Below, in pieces: positions 1-10,890 of a stretch of DNA of 64,000 nucleotides (position 1 is the stretch's first letter; each line of letters begins with the position of its first letter). The position numbers and the translations under genes are program-made. Under the pieces are notes generated by a model, which worked only from the letters and a program-made list of their open reading frames with translations, searched no databases and was not told where the DNA came from. This DNA is from JAUMBM01 sp964645715 (GTDB taxonomy: Bacteria; Bacteroidota; Bacteroidia; Chitinophagales; Saprospiraceae), in assembly GCA_964645715.1 (NCBI GenBank), contig CAZYAO010000019.1, positions 1 through 64,000 of the forward strand. The letters are read 5' to 3'.

Positions 1-3000
1 CCCGCAGCGTATAACTGCCTGGGGCAGCTCCCGTGAAGGTGTAGCTGCCGGCAGGAACCCCCTGGAATGAGCCCGACAGACTGGCCGCAGGCGGTGCGTT
101 GACCACCCCAATTGTATACACCCCCCCCTGGCAGCTTGCGCTGTGCGCCACCGTCAGTACGATGGTTCCGTTGGGTGTATAGTTGGCTGTTGAAGCCGGA
201 CAGGCCGGTGCTGTAGCCGTAGCGCTCACCACCGGAGGATAGTCGTACGTACAGAATACAGTTGATTGGCTGACAGAAGAGACATTCGACTCCGGTCCCA
301 TGCCGTTGCAGGTCTCTCCTACGGTGAACTCGTAGCAGGTACCTGGGGATAGCCCCGTAATATTGACAAATACCCGATCACCAACGATGGTGACATTAGG
401 ATCCCCTTCGCAGACGACAAAGTCCATAATGGACTGGCCGATATTGCCATTGTAGCCCTGTCCGCCAACAGTCACTGTCCAGCAGTGATCATCGGAATTA
501 ATACCCGTCAACGGATTGTTGTTGACCTCCCAGCTGAGTCGGGCTGTAGTAAAGTTCAGCATATCCACTGCCAGATTCGTAGGCGGCAGACATGGGATAC
601 GCACACCCGCATCCGCTGTCAGCGTTGAGGTACGCGACACCAGCACATAGTTGTCTGTCTGACCCGTCGTTCCGTTGGCATCACTGTCGGTTGCATCGTT
701 GCCACCGACATTAGGGATAACAAACTCCAGCAGCGGAGCAAACTCGGCGATTTCCACTGGTGCCGTAGCTGTGCTGAAATCGAAGGTCAGATAGTATGTA
801 CCTGGCCACAAACCATCAAACAGGTAGTTACCGTTTGCATTGCTTGGCTGCTGGCTGCTTACTGGCCTGTTCAGGTTGTCGGTACCCGTGAGGGTCACGG
901 TTACGCCCACCAACGGCAGGTTGAAGTTGCCTCCCTGATTGTTGTCATTGTCTACATCCAGCCATACATAGTCGCCCAGTTCGGCAAGTTGCAGAATACC
1001 GAAGTCAATCGACTGATCGTTCTGGTTGTCCGGGAAACCACCGACTACATTGGGGTTATCCAGCAGACTATTCTCGCTGGTTGGCAGGGCTGTCACATCG
1101 GCAATGGTAAAGTCATAACCGTCGGCATCTTCCGAATCACCGGTATCACTGCCCACATTAGGCTCCGTACTGATGAAATCCGTCGGATAAGTTGCTATGC
1201 GCAGGCGGTAGTTACCGTTGATGAGACCGCGGAAATCGTAGTACCCATTGGTTGCTGTTGTGGTCGTGTAGACCCGGTCAGCGTTGGCACCACTACCCCC
1301 GGCAGTTCCGTCAAGACCAAAGTAAGTAAGTTCCATAGGAATACCCGCCATCGCAGCGGCAGGAGTCTCATCCTGGCGACCATTGCCGTTGATGTCTTCC
1401 CACACGTAGTTGCCTACACTGCCGAGATTGAAGATATAGTCCTCAATTTCACCAAACGGAGGTGTACCGAGTTGCTGGTCAGCATCCAGACCACCCGCCT
1501 CGCTAAGCCGGAAGCGCACCATAGCCCTGCCTTGGTTAAAGGCAGCAGAAGCAGGTACGGTGAAAGCCAGCAGCGCATTGTTGAGTCCGCCAACAGGCAC
1601 AGTCGCCCCATTGGGTGCAAAATCCAGCGTATTCAGTTGCTCACCAGATTCAAAAGAACCATTGCCGTTGAAATCTATCCAAGCCTGCAGTACAGCATCA
1701 CCCATAAGGTTATTGACTGCACTTATGCTCAGGAAAGCTGATTCGCCCGGAATCATCGGGCTGACCAGCGACACCCCGTTTTCGTCATCTCCTGCAGGAG
1801 AAGATGTACCAAAGGTTACAAGGCCAGCATCCTGATCATCCCCTTGTGCCAGCGCATCCGCAGCACCATCGATTTCAGCATCTACCGACGAGCCTAGCAT
1901 GAGATCGGCAGAAATGATGTGCGCAGGTGGATTAGAAGCACCCGCTGTATTGTATGACTGCGGCAGGTCACCATAGTCAAAGCCAGCAAAAAGAACTGTA
2001 TAATCTTCAACTTCACCGTCGGGTGCAAGTCCTGTAGCACTAGCCACGGAAGAAGAAGCAATGCGCACGCGCAAGCCCGTGCGAACACCCACCGGTGCCG
2101 TGATTGGCGGCGTGAAGCTCACACTGACAGGGCCGCTGAAGCCCGCAGGAACCGTAGAAGACTGGATCTCCACACCTGTGAAGGAGCCGTCATTGTCCAT
2201 ATCCAGCATGACGCTGAGGTTAGCACTAACCGTCGTATCATTGACTACATCCACCACTATCGTAGAAGGAACAGTAATGATGAAAGTGGGCAGTGCGGCA
2301 ATACCATCTTCGTCGTCCTCGGCAGGCGTACCACCATCGTCACCGCCTCCATTGATGCCCGCTTCCGCTTCCGGCTGTCCGTCTGCCTCAAAGTCCACCT
2401 TCGTACCGAGGTACAACTTAGGATTCTGAAGGACTGAGTGGCGTGCACCGTTAGCAGCAATGGTTGTTGGATAGGGACTGTCGAGGTCACCCAGATCCAG
2501 ACACATCACAGGGAAGTTGTTGTTGAGCAACAAATCACCAGGACCCAGCGTAACTTCGAAATAGAACGGATTGTTGGCACAGTCCGTGTCATCCACAAAA
2601 CCGTCCATATCAAGGTCACCAGCACCCAAAGTGAGCGTATCAAAAGAACTCAGCGGCCCAATCAAAGGCAGACAGGTTGCAGAAGAAAGGTAACCGGCAG
2701 GATTGTTGACCTGGATGGTATAAGTACCGGCAGCATCCACAAAGAACTGATAGAAACCATTGCTACCATCGTAGACCATGTAGACGTTACCCGGACCCGT
2801 AGCGCTCACTAAGCCCCCTTGGATGATTTCACCGCTGGTTTCGCAGTAGATAAATCCAAGCGGATCCAGCATAAGTTGCTGGTCGCCCGTTTCGCGCATA
2901 TCAGGACGGAAGTCGTTGTCGGCATCCTTGAAGATACCTGCATCAAACTGAAGTGTGGGATTACTTGCGTTGATGGTAAACGAAGCCGTTTTGCCCTCTG

Positions 3001-6000
3001 CAAATGAAAAGTCAGAGTCTATAGCATCAAAGCCGTTGGCTTCGATGTTGGGCACCGTAAACTTATATTCGTTGGCATTCAGCATGCCCCCAAAGTCAGC
3101 CTTGAGCTGGTAAGTACCGACTGCCGGCATGGGAAGTACATAAGAACCATCTTCTTCGCTGACAGCAGCATAGCCGACGATGGGCATACCACTGGCATTC
3201 AGCAGGCTGATTACTACCCCACCCATGCGGGATTCCGCATTTTCTTCGAGCTCATCCTCGCGGCGGCCGTTGAAGTTATCATCTTCCCATACGTAGCCTA
3301 TCAGGGCAGGACGTACAATCAGATCAATGATATTGGAACTGCAGGCCTGTGGCTCTCCTTCATCGCAGACAGCATACTCCAGCGTAATGATGCCGTTGTA
3401 GCCGGGGTTCGCAAAGACTGTGATGTTACCATCTTCGTCAATGACTATAGAGTAGTCTGCCGTTTCGATGGTATCGGGCGTCACACTTATATCATCGCCT
3501 TCTGCATCGAAATCATTGACCAGTACATTGTAGGTACGGGGCAAGCCGGCAGGAACAACGAATACATCGTGTACAGCCATCACACTGTTGGGTGACTCAG
3601 CAGGAGATACAGAAATGTACTGCTGTGCATATACCCACATATTGGTGAGATTGTCTTTCACCCGGTATATCAAGGTATCCGTTCCGACAAAATTGGTCTG
3701 CGGCTGATAGGTCACATCGCCTGTGAGTGGATCAACCACAGCAGTACCATGTGTTGGAGCAGTCACGATTTCGACTGTTTCCGGCAGCATCTTAGATCCG
3801 AAGCGGCCGGGGAAGTCATTGGCCAGGGTCGGGATTGTTACGCTGTTGTTCTCCTTGGTTTCTGCTACATCCAGGTTAGCCGTAGCCGGCGGCATAAGAT
3901 TAGCAGGATCGAGTACTTGAATAACCAGCAGCACCGGCAGGGTATCAACACCGTTGGTAGAATACACCGTAAACTCGTAGATACCGGCAGTATTGCTACT
4001 GAAGGTATAGCTGCCATCCAGCGCGAGCACCGGCATAGCAGTCGTCGGGTTACCCGTACGAGCTTCGATGTCAAAGTAACTAACGACTTCATTGACACCA
4101 TTGTCATTGATAGTCACATCGGAACTCAGCGTCTCCCCTTTGTCGACCAATGCAAAATCCGGGTACGGTTGGTAACGGACAATCAGGAAGTCGTAATCTT
4201 CCACCTCACCGTTGGCGCGGTAGCCATAAGGCTGTGGATCTGCCAGCCAGTTGCCGGAAACATCTGCCGTAAAGCGGATGCGGATGTACGAGCGACCATC
4301 CGCCAAAAAGCGGTTGGGGTTGAAACCCGCCCACGAAAGACCGACCACCTGTGGCACCGAACTCCGGGGTACCTGTGAAATGGTAGAACGCTCACTGGCT
4401 TCAAAAATACCATTGCGGTTAAAATCAACCCAGGCAACCAGATAGGCGGCCTCAAAAGTATCGTTGAGGACATTGGAAACGACCAGTTCGTAGGCATTTT
4501 CGCGGTGCTGAAGGTCGCGAACAGACAAGAGACCATCATCGTCGGGATATTGGTCGTTATCGTCGCCAACAGCAGGGAAATCGAGCGCAGCATTTCTTGG
4601 AAAAGGCTCCTTGTCTATAAATTCACCAATCTGCAGTCTTTCTACAATACCATGCTGAGCAGGCGCCGGAACGTCATAGCTAATGGGTGAGTCACCGTAG
4701 TCATCACCTGTACAATCTTCTAGCGGAATGACCCTAACAGGCACAGAACCCCGTGCCTGACAGAAGTTCTCCAGGTTGGTAACAACAACATTATAGGTTG
4801 TATTAGCAGTAGGTTGAGCCAATGGATTGGCCGTAAAAGGATTGTCCAGCGATGGCGTAGGTGTCCAGGCAATCTGGACATTGGCATCCGCCGGCGTAAT
4901 CTTCAGCGGCAGCTCTATTCCTTCTCCCTGACAAACAACCATTGGCCGCGAAGGTGTCAGGTCGAGTGTAAATCCGCGTTCCGCAACACTGACAAGTACT
5001 TCTGCAGAACTCACACAGCCAGTTACATTGCTTCTGCGGATAATCCTGTAGCGGCTATCTTGCGTGGGGCGCACCACTGTACTGGCAGCGGTGGGCGATA
5101 CCACACCGGGACCCACCCACAAGTATGAATAGTTGGCCAGCTGCGTCACACTCAGGGTTGTCTCCCCGGGTGCACAGATGGTTGTATTGCCTGAAATACT
5201 CAGTTCTGGCAGTGCCCTGACTGTCAGCTGCATGGAATCCACAGCTGTGCAGGCTCCACGCGTCACCGTTAGTGTATAAACGGTCGTTTGTTCCGGGCTG
5301 GCCGTTGGCTGAGCAATAGTAGGATTGTCCAGGCCGGTAGCCGGTGACCATGCATAGGTGGTACCATCCACCCCCGGGCGACCAATCGTAACTTCATCGC
5401 CAGGGCAGACCGAAAGATCCGGACCGGCATCAGCCGTGGTACCAGCCTCCGGAGTCACCTTGAGCGATTTACTTAGCTTACAGCCATTGCTGTAAGTGAT
5501 GGTGAGCGTATAGGTCGTCTCTCTGCTGACCCTGGCGGTAGGATTGGGTACGTTGGCTGCACTCAGGCCCGTGGTGGGAGACCAGGCATAAGAGGCCGCA
5601 CCAGTCACACTGGCCGAGTTGCCCGTTGCTCCAATACCGATGGCAACACCCACAGAAGGACAGTTGGTTTTATCTGTTAAGGTAAAATCCTCTACTGTAT
5701 TCACCGTGACCGTAATGGTAGTATCTGTTGCCGGGCCACAACCTGATGCCGTGACGGTATAATCCGTGGTAGTCGTTGGGGCAGCCGTCACTGTCAGCCC
5801 CGTGGTAGTATTGAGTCCGGTTGCCGGAGACCAAGTGTACGTAATCCCATTGATGGGCCTTCCCGTAAACTTAACCGAGCCACCGGGACAGAGAGGTGCC
5901 GGCGTTGCGATGCCCGGGAAGAAGGATCCCGTGGGTGCGGTAAGCAACATGGTATCCCTGACTACACAGCCAGAAGCTACATCCGTAACGTTGAGCACCA

Positions 6001-9000
6001 TTGTCAGATCTGCCGCAAAAGTGATTTCCGGCTCCGGAGAGTTGGCATTGGTCTCGTTGGCCCAAAGCGCCGCCGGCGTCCACAGATATGACCAGTTGCG
6101 GGTCGTATCTACAGGTGTACCAATTTTCACAATAGCGCCTGCACAGGCGGTCTTATCCACCCCTGCATTTGCCCTTACGTCAATGACATTGACCCGCAGG
6201 GTGTCCCGGATATAACAGCCAGTGGCAACGTTTGTGACCAGCACCTGATAATTCTGGCTATTGGCGGGTCTTACGAGCATTGGGTTGGAGGAGAACTGGC
6301 CACCCGCCTGCATAGCAGTGGTGTTGTTCCACAGATAACTGTATTCCGTATTATTGGGCAGACCAATGAAGACTGTATCGGTACCCGGGCAGACCGTCTG
6401 ATCGGGTGCAGAAAACATCGGCAAGGACAGTGCAGGATTGTTGACAATCAAATTGTATGTACACACGTCCGCTGCATCAAATTTGCTGGTAGCCGTAACC
6501 GTGATGTTCACACTGCTGGCAGTGCTCACCACCCGCGGATTGGCCGCTGTAGGGTTGTCAAACACTCCGGCAGGACTCCACTGGAAGTTGTACTGGGATG
6601 GATTCACCCCGATAGCCGCCAGGCGATAGCCGCCTTCATAGAGGGCAGGACAGCCGGGGGCATCGAGCACATCAACGCGAATGATGGAGCAAACTGCCGA
6701 GCCACCTGAGCCGCCACTACAGGTTCCTAGCGTGATGTTATTAGAGGTACAGGTAACACCGTCCAGCGTCGCTTTCCGGCGAATCGTGACAGAGCTCCCA
6801 CCCGTTACCCTGGCATAAATATCGGCATTGCCCAATCGTGATTCCAGAATTTCGAGGTTGCCATCACCTGAAACCTTCTCCCACTCGTAGGTGGTACCCG
6901 CCGGGTTGAGCCGCTCGCCGATAACCCATACGCTGCCGCAGCTGGATGAGACCCTGATGCGGGCGTCAACATTTTTCACGCGCACGTAATCAACAAACGA
7001 ACAGCCTGAGCGTCTGGCGGTCACCGTGTAGTTGATTATTGGCGTGATGCCGTTGGTAACAGCCGGAACCGTAAAGGTTGGATTGGCAACGGTTGCACTT
7101 GACAGGAAGGCAGTCGGTGACCAAGAGTAGGTATACCCGGTAGTGGCTGTTTTCCCTAACTGTGCCGTGTTGGTTGGTTCCAGACAAATTGTCGCGTCAT
7201 CACCAGCGATTTCCTCACCCGGCTTAGCAACGAAAGTTACGGTCACATCATCAGACTGCGTACAAGTACTGCCGTCCGGTTTGGTCACCGTAATCGTCTG
7301 TGTATAATCGGTGGTAGCCGTCGGGCTGGCAATTGGCTGCGGGCAATTGGTGCAGGACAGTCCCTCTGCCGGAGACCATTCGTAGCTCACCAATGAAGTG
7401 CCCTGTACCGGTGTTGACCCTACCTGAATGCCCGCGGTACCCTCACAGAAAGAACGGTTGGCACCTGCATTGTTGGGCACGATATTGATAGCGATCTGAT
7501 CGAGCGCAAAACAGCCTTTGTCGTCAGTGACCCGCAGTGTGTAAATCGTGGATGCCGTGGGTGAATCAGTAACGGTACTAGACGTACTAACTACCGTCTG
7601 CCCGGCCTGCCACTGATACGTGTAGCTGGTGCCAGACCCTCCACTGGCAGACCCCAACAGAGTGACATCGCTGCCAACACAAGTGAATCCTTTGGATCCG
7701 CCGGCAATTTCGGCCGTTGGTGCAAGCAATATGCTGCCACCTTCCGTGCGGACAACCATAGTATGCACGTTGGACGTGTCAATACCCACCGGATCACAAC
7801 TGCCGCCCAAAAACTCAGGGCCAGGCATGAATACAATGCGCCGGAAGTAGACCGGCCCTGCACCCACCGGTTCAGGTGAATAATTGCGGTCAACTGCCCC
7901 CTCAATATTTTCCCAGTTGAGGCTGTCCAGCGAACGCTGCCACTGAAATAAAATGGTGTTGAAGTAATCCTCCGGACCAAGAATGCCTACCTTGGAACCG
8001 ATGATGGATTGCGTCAGACCACCCCCGCAAACTTCCTGCGAGCTAGTGATTGTATTGGGCGAAATCTGCAAATCCTCAGGAATAAAACTCTCCTCAAATA
8101 TACCGAACCAGTTGCCGTAACCTTCAGCTAAGTTGGTGCCGGCACCCGGTGAAAGTGGCATACCTCTGGCTGCATAGAAATTGCAGTACGCCTTGTCGTT
8201 GACAGCCAGTACTCTACCACCCTCGCTTGACATACCCAACAGAGATCCATAAATTCTGTTGAAAGTACTGTCAAACTTGGCCAGATACAGCGTAGCACGC
8301 CCGAAGTCAAATTCACCTGGATCATTGTACAGACCGCAGTCGCTCATCCATTCCGGATAAAACTCTTCGTCGTTGTCCGATACCATGATGTGAATGTTAT
8401 CATTCGACTTATCTATAGAGAAGGAAATATCCGAATATATAGCGTAATCCAGACTTGAGGGCATATAGAATGAAGAATACAACAAAGCGCCAGTCGGAGA
8501 AAACCGCTGGATGTAATTGGCTTCTCCATTACCATCGAGAATGTCAGACACCGCATCAGGGTCAAGACTTTCCACCTGAGCGCCTAAGGTCGTTGGCTCA
8601 TCTGCAGATTCTTGCTGGAAGAACACCCAAGGGTTACCCTTGCTGTCCAGCTCCAGTTCCATGTCATCTTTATCCCCTACGCCTCCAATGAGGGTGCCCC
8701 ATATCTTCGATCCGTCGGCTCCGGAGTGCTTGACGAGGTAGCCAACATCATCTGCATTGGGAGCCAGGTCCGCCAGCCGCTTGTAAGCACCTGCGGTTGA
8801 TATGTCGCTGATAGACGAGTAATCGCCTCTTGTATCACAATCGAGATAGCCCACAACGTAGATATCCCCCGCATCGTCGATTTCAATATCCAGCGCTTCG
8901 CCACCATCATCCGTACCCAAGACCCGGCTCCAGATGATTGAGCCGTCTGACTTGTTCAGCTTGGTGGCCACATGATTGCCGCCCCCCAAAGCACCGGTCG

Positions 9001-10510
9001 TGATGGGATAATCATCCGAAACAGTGACCCCGGCGATGACCACATTCCCGGCCGGATCAGCTGCTATATAAAAATCTTCTTCATCGAATCGACCACCTAC
9101 TTTTTTAGACCAGGCCAGGCTGGTAAGGTTAAAATCGAATTTTCCGACAATCATATCGTACCAATAGTCTGCCCAGACAGCCATGACGTATACGCCTTCA
9201 CTGGTTACGACCACCTGAGCATAATACTCATCAATTGCATTATCGCCCCAATAGGTAGCTGCCAGTATTTGCCCCTTGGCATTCATTTTTACAAGGAAAA
9301 CATCCGAATCACGAGCCGAATTATCCAGCGTGACATCATAGGCACCAGCCGTGGCGAGGTTGCTGGGAGCAATCCCGCCGTATTCGGAATAGTCGGATGC
9401 CATCAACCCCAGGTATATATTCCCGGCTGCATCGACGTCAAAGCCATAGTCGGTATATACCTCATTGTATTGTGTGTACAAAAAGGTACCCAGTACCATT
9501 CTGGGCGTAGGGTCTATGGTCAGCGTTTTGCTGCGGTCATAGGCCGGCACTTCAAAACCGATAACATTGCTGCTCAGTTGCCGGTAAGTGACCCCAAGCG
9601 AGTTTTGCTGCGTTTCTACCCAGGAGGCAGGAATATTTTCCTCCAGGGTGCCATGAAATAATTCCATCCTGATTTTACCCTCTGCCAGACTCAGGTTTTG
9701 AGGCCCCTCGTACTGCAGTTGAATATCGGCAGGATCACCGCCCGGGTGGACAATAAAGTTGTACTCAATGGGCTTCCCCTCTGCAGGAGAAGAAACAAAC
9801 TCCAGGTCAATATGGTCGTAAATGTTCTTGTACACCACTTTCCCGTAGTGTCTTACCCCTGTGATGGAATTACCCCCTTTGATGTGATTCTCTTCCATTT
9901 CAGCTGGCTGACTGGCCTCTATGACCACATCGGAGTTGGCGCCCACCAGATTGATGTCTACCCGGTGATAACGGGTAGTATAGTACTCCCTTGTAGAGTC
10001 TGCCTCAATCTGCTTGCTACGACGCCGCTTGTCCAGCCGGTTTTTTTCCTCATCCGAAAGCACCGCTTTCTCTTTGATGTAGGTATCGTAGCTAAACCCG
10101 TTGCTTCGCAGCTGGACGTTCAGCCCCGGCTGGTGCAGTAAGTACTTTACCGCCATGTTGGGTTGTCCATGCTGATCTATAATCTGCCCCTTGTTTTCGG
10201 TGAAGCCGGATTGGGACAATTGTTGGTTCACCACCGCAGGATCTGTGAGAGACGATGCGGGTTTGGACGCAGCACTGGCCGACCTGCCAGCATCACCCCG
10301 AACCTGTTCATTTTGAACAGCCCGATGACTGGCTTTGGTCTGAGAAGCTTCCGGCAGCAGGCTTCCCCAGCGGGTAGTGCCGGCCAGCATACTCACCCCC
10401 AGCACCGCTACAAGTACCACAGCAGACAGTATCCGTCCAGATGCAGCCAACAGGCTGCGCTTACCGGTATCCTGCCTCCCTTTGGGTGAAGGTCGTTGGT
10501 TTTTGATCAT
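1..10510 (-). CDS. Giant secreted multi-domain surface protein (DUF7948/SBBP, Ig-like, GEVED, SdrD-B-like), 3' end outside window
   Basis: One frame stays open from the ATG at 10510 to the window edge (more than 3500 codons). I checked frame at about 9500, 8200, 5045, 3362, 1394 and 2. Order: hydrophobic N-terminal export segment (residues about 18-45); DUF7948 with FTENKGQ near residue 103 (about 100-330); SBBP-type propeller repeats (about 330-800); about ten PKD/Ig-like repeats with the pattern YxWSPxxGL (about 820-1920); GEVED domain ending GEVEDYDFLI (about 1940-2110); cadherin-like segments (FVGTDTLIYRV); SdrD-B-like domain (IGYVWEDDNFNG); two more GEVED domains ending GEVEDYTVLF and GEIEDYIFNL; two more SdrD-B-like domains (GNYVWEDINGNG, GDYVWLDVDNDN); an Fn3-like domain and a final Ig/SprB-like repeat at the edge. 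Such proteins in Bacteroidota are usually T9SS-exported adhesins or gliding-surface proteins. The expected C-terminal sorting domain cannot be seen here. Function is inferred. Confidence 0.93.
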   Translation of the reverse strand, partial: MIKNQRPSPKGRQDTGKRSLLAASGRILSAVVLVAVLGVSMLAGTTRWGSLLPEASQTKASHRAVQNEQVRGDAGRSASAASKPASSLTDPAVVNQQLSQSGFTENKGQIIDQHGQPNMAVKYLLHQPGLNVQLRSNGFSYDTYIKEKAVLSDEEKNRLDKRRRSKQIEADSTREYYTTRYHRVDINLVGANSDVVIEASQPAEMEENHIKGGNSITGVRHYGKVVYKNIYDHIDLEFVSSPAEGKPIEYNFIVHPGGDPADIQLQYEGPQNLSLAEGKIRMELFHGTLEENIPASWVETQQNSLGVTYRQLSSNVIGFEVPAYDRSKTLTIDPTPRMVLGTFLYTQYNEVYTDYGFDVDAAGNIYLGLMASDYSEYGGIAPSNLATAGAYDVTLDNSARDSDVFLVKMNAKGQILAATYWGDNAIDEYYAQVVVTSEGVYVMAVWADYWYDMIVGKFDFNLTSLAWSKKVGGRFDEEDFYIAADPAGNVVIAGVTVSDDYPITTGALGGGNHVATKLNKSDGSIIWSRVLGTDDGGEALDIEIDDAGDIYVVGYLDCDTRGDYSSISDISTAGAYKRLADLAPNADDVGYLVKHSGADGSKIWGTLIGGVGDKDDMELELDSKGNPWVFFQQESADEPTTLGAQVESLDPDAVSDILDGNGEANYIQRFSPTGALLYSSFYMPSSLDYAIYSDISFSIDKSNDNIHIMVSDNDEEFYPEWMSDCGLYNDPGEFDFGRATLYLAKFDSTFNRIYGSLLGMSSEGGRVLAVNDKAYCNFYAARGMPLSPGAGTNLAEGYGNWFGIFEESFIPEDLQISPNTITSSQEVCGGGLTQSIIGSKVGILGPEDYFNTILFQWQRSLDSLNWENIEGAVDRNYSPEPVGAGPVYFRRIVFMPGPEFLGGSCDPVGIDTSNVHTMVVRTEGGSILLAPTAEIAGGSKGFTCVGSDVTLLGSASGGSGTSYTYQWQAGQTVVSTSSTVTDSPTASTIYTLRVTDDKGCFALDQIAINIVPNNAGANRSFCEGTAGIQVGSTPVQGTSLVSYEWSPAEGLSCTNCPQPIASPTATTDYTQTITVTKPDGSTCTQSDDVTVTFVAKPGEEIAGDDATICLEPTNTAQLGKTATTGYTYSWSPTAFLSSATVANPTFTVPAVTNGITPIINYTVTARRSGCSFVDYVRVKNVDARIRVSSSCGSVWVIGERLNPAGTTYEWEKVSGDGNLEILESRLGNADIYARVTGGSSVTIRRKATLDGVTCTSNNITLGTCSGGSGGSAVCSIIRVDVLDAPGCPALYEGGYRLAAIGVNPSQYNFQWSPAGVFDNPTAANPRVVSTASSVNITVTATSKFDAADVCTYNLIVNNPALSLPMFSAPDQTVCPGTDTVFIGLPNNTEYSYLWNNTTAMQAGGQFSSNPMLVRPANSQNYQVLVTNVATGCYIRDTLRVNVIDVRANAGVDKTACAGAIVKIGTPVDTTRNWSYLWTPAALWANETNANSPEPEITFAADLTMVLNVTDVASGCVVRDTMLLTAPTGSFFPGIATPAPLCPGGSVKFTGRPINGITYTWSPATGLNTTTGLTVTAAPTTTTDYTVTASGCGPATDTTITVTVNTVEDFTLTDKTNCPSVGVAIGIGATGNSASVTGAASYAWSPTTGLSAANVPNPTARVSRETTYTLTITYSNGCKLSKSLKVTPEAGTTADAGPDLSVCPGDEVTIGRPGVDGTTYAWSPATGLDNPTIAQPTASPEQTTVYTLTVTRGACTAVDSMQLTVRALPELSISGNTTICAPGETTLSVTQLANYSYLWVGPGVVSPTAASTVVRPTQDSRYRIIRRSNVTGCVSSAEVLVSVAERGFTLDLTPSRPMVVCQGEGIELPLKITPADANVQIAWTPTPSLDNPFTANPLAQPTANTTYNVVVTNLENFCQARGSVPVRVIPLEDCTGDDYGDSPISYDVPAPAQHGIVERLQIGEFIDKEPFPRNAALDFPAVGDDNDQYPDDDGLLSVRDLQHRENAYELVVSNVLNDTFEAAYLVAWVDFNRNGIFEASERSTISQVPRSSVPQVVGLSWAGFNPNRFLADGRSYIRIRFTADVSGNWLADPQPYGYRANGEVEDYDFLIVRYQPYPDFALVDKGETLSSDVTINDNGVNEVVSYFDIEARTGNPTTAMPVLALDGSYTFSSNTAGIYEFTVYSTNGVDTLPVLLVIQVLDPANLMPPATANLDVAETKENNSVTIPTLANDFPGRFGSKMLPETVEIVTAPTHGTAVVDPLTGDVTYQPQTNFVGTDTLIYRVKDNLTNMWVYAQQYISVSPAESPNSVMAVHDVFVVPAGLPRTYNVLVNDFDAEGDDISVTPDTIETADYSIVIDEDGNITVFANPGYNGIITLEYAVCDEGEPQACSSNIIDLIVRPALIGYVWEDDNFNGRREDELEENAESRMGGVVISLLNASGMPIVGYAAVSEEDGSYVLPMPAVGTYQLKADFGGMLNANEYKFTVPNIEANGFDAIDSDFSFAEGKTASFTINASNPTLQFDAGIFKDADNDFRPDMRETGDQQLMLDPLGFIYCETSGEIIQGGLVSATGPGNVYMVYDGSNGFYQFFVDAAGTYTIQVNNPAGYLSSATCLPLIGPLSSFDTLTLGAGDLDMDGFVDDTDCANNPFYFEVTLGPGDLLLNNNFPVMCLDLGDLDSPYPTTIAANGARHSVLQNPKLYLGTKVDFEADGQPEAEAGINGGGDDGGTPAEDDEDGIAALPTFIITVPSTIVVDVVNDTTVSANLSVMLDMDNDGSFTGVEIQSSTVPAGFSGPVSVSFTPPITAPVGVRTGLRVRIASSSVASATGLAPDGEVEDYTVLFAGFDYGDLPQSYNTAGASNPPAHIISADLMLGSSVDAEIDGAADALAQGDDQDAGLVTFGTSSPAGDDENGVSLVSPMIPGESAFLSISAVNNLMGDAVLQAWIDFNGNGSFESGEQLNTLDFAPNGATVPVGGLNNALLAFTVPASAAFNQGRAMVRFRLSEAGGLDADQQLGTPPFGEIEDYIFNLGSVGNYVWEDINGNGRQDETPAAAMAGIPMELTYFGLDGTAGGSGANADRVYTTTTATNGYYDFRGLINGNYRLRIATYPTDFISTEPNVGSDTGDSEDADGYDFTIADVTALPTSENSLLDNPNVVGGFPDNQNDQSIDFGILQLAELGDYVWLDVDNDNNQGGNFNLPLVGVTVTLTGTDNLNRPVSSQQPSNANGNYLFDGLWPGTYYLTFDFSTATAPVEIAEFAPLLEFVIPNVGGNDATDSDANGTTGQTDNYVLVSRTSTLTADAGVRIPCLPPTNLAVDMLNFTTARLSWEVNNNPLTGINSDDHCWTVTVGGQGYNGNIGQSIMDFVVCEGDPNVTIVGDRVFVNITGLSPGTCYEFTVGETCNGMGPESNVSSVSQSTVFCTYDYPPVVSATATAPACPASTANYTPNGTIVLTVAHSASCQGGVYTIGVVNAPPAASLSGSFQGVPAGSYTFTGAAPGSYTLR

Positions 10511-10890
10511 GAGAAAATACTTTTAAACTTACAATTGATTTACTGAAACGGTCCTTGCACTACAACCTGGGTCGCAGTGCAAATAATTACATACAAAAAG
10601 AAATGATCCACTTTGGGGGAAGCGTAGCACAACTCCTGAGACCCCCGAGGCAGGGATAAGCGGGCAGTAAAGTTTGTCGAGGAGAATACGTCATTGTTTT
10701 AATACATCCTGTGACAGATATGTTGGCCCGGTATCCGCAGTCGGGATGCCAGTTTTTGAGCTCGACAAATCTAATAAGGATGAAATAAGGAACCGTAAGC
10801 AGGGCGCTTACATCCTTCGTACACACAAAAAAACCTTGATTACATACTCATTACAGGATACTACAAAAATTTAATTTTCAACACATTAAC
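10511..10890. other. Intergenic region upstream of giant gene
   Basis: 380 bases between the giant gene start and the stop of the TPR-LuxR regulator, both on the minus strand. It holds a 28-base imperfect palindrome (separate entry). It also has a 9-base inverted repeat, TTTGTCGAG near 10675 and CTCGACAAA near 10762, and a minus-strand TAGATTTG that fits TAnnTTTG near 10767-10774 without a good -33 TTG. No convincing gene is seen. Confidence 0.5.
10555..10582 (-). promoter_or_regulatory. Leader hairpin or operator upstream of giant gene
   Basis: A 13-base arm palindrome (TTGCACTACAACC, 2-base loop, GGTCGCAGTGCAA) lies 45-72 bases upstream of the giant gene start. The two imperfect positions are A/C mismatches in a plus-strand RNA but G-U wobble pairs in a minus-strand RNA. 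That favours a folded mRNA leader of the giant gene over a DNA operator, though either is possible. Confidence 0.5.

Noticed and set aside
989..1741. Plus-strand frame of 250 codons in the first 10 kb
   Set aside because: It lies opposite the giant gene frame, which is open throughout and shows coherent domains. Other plus-strand frames up to 10489 are rejected for the same reason.
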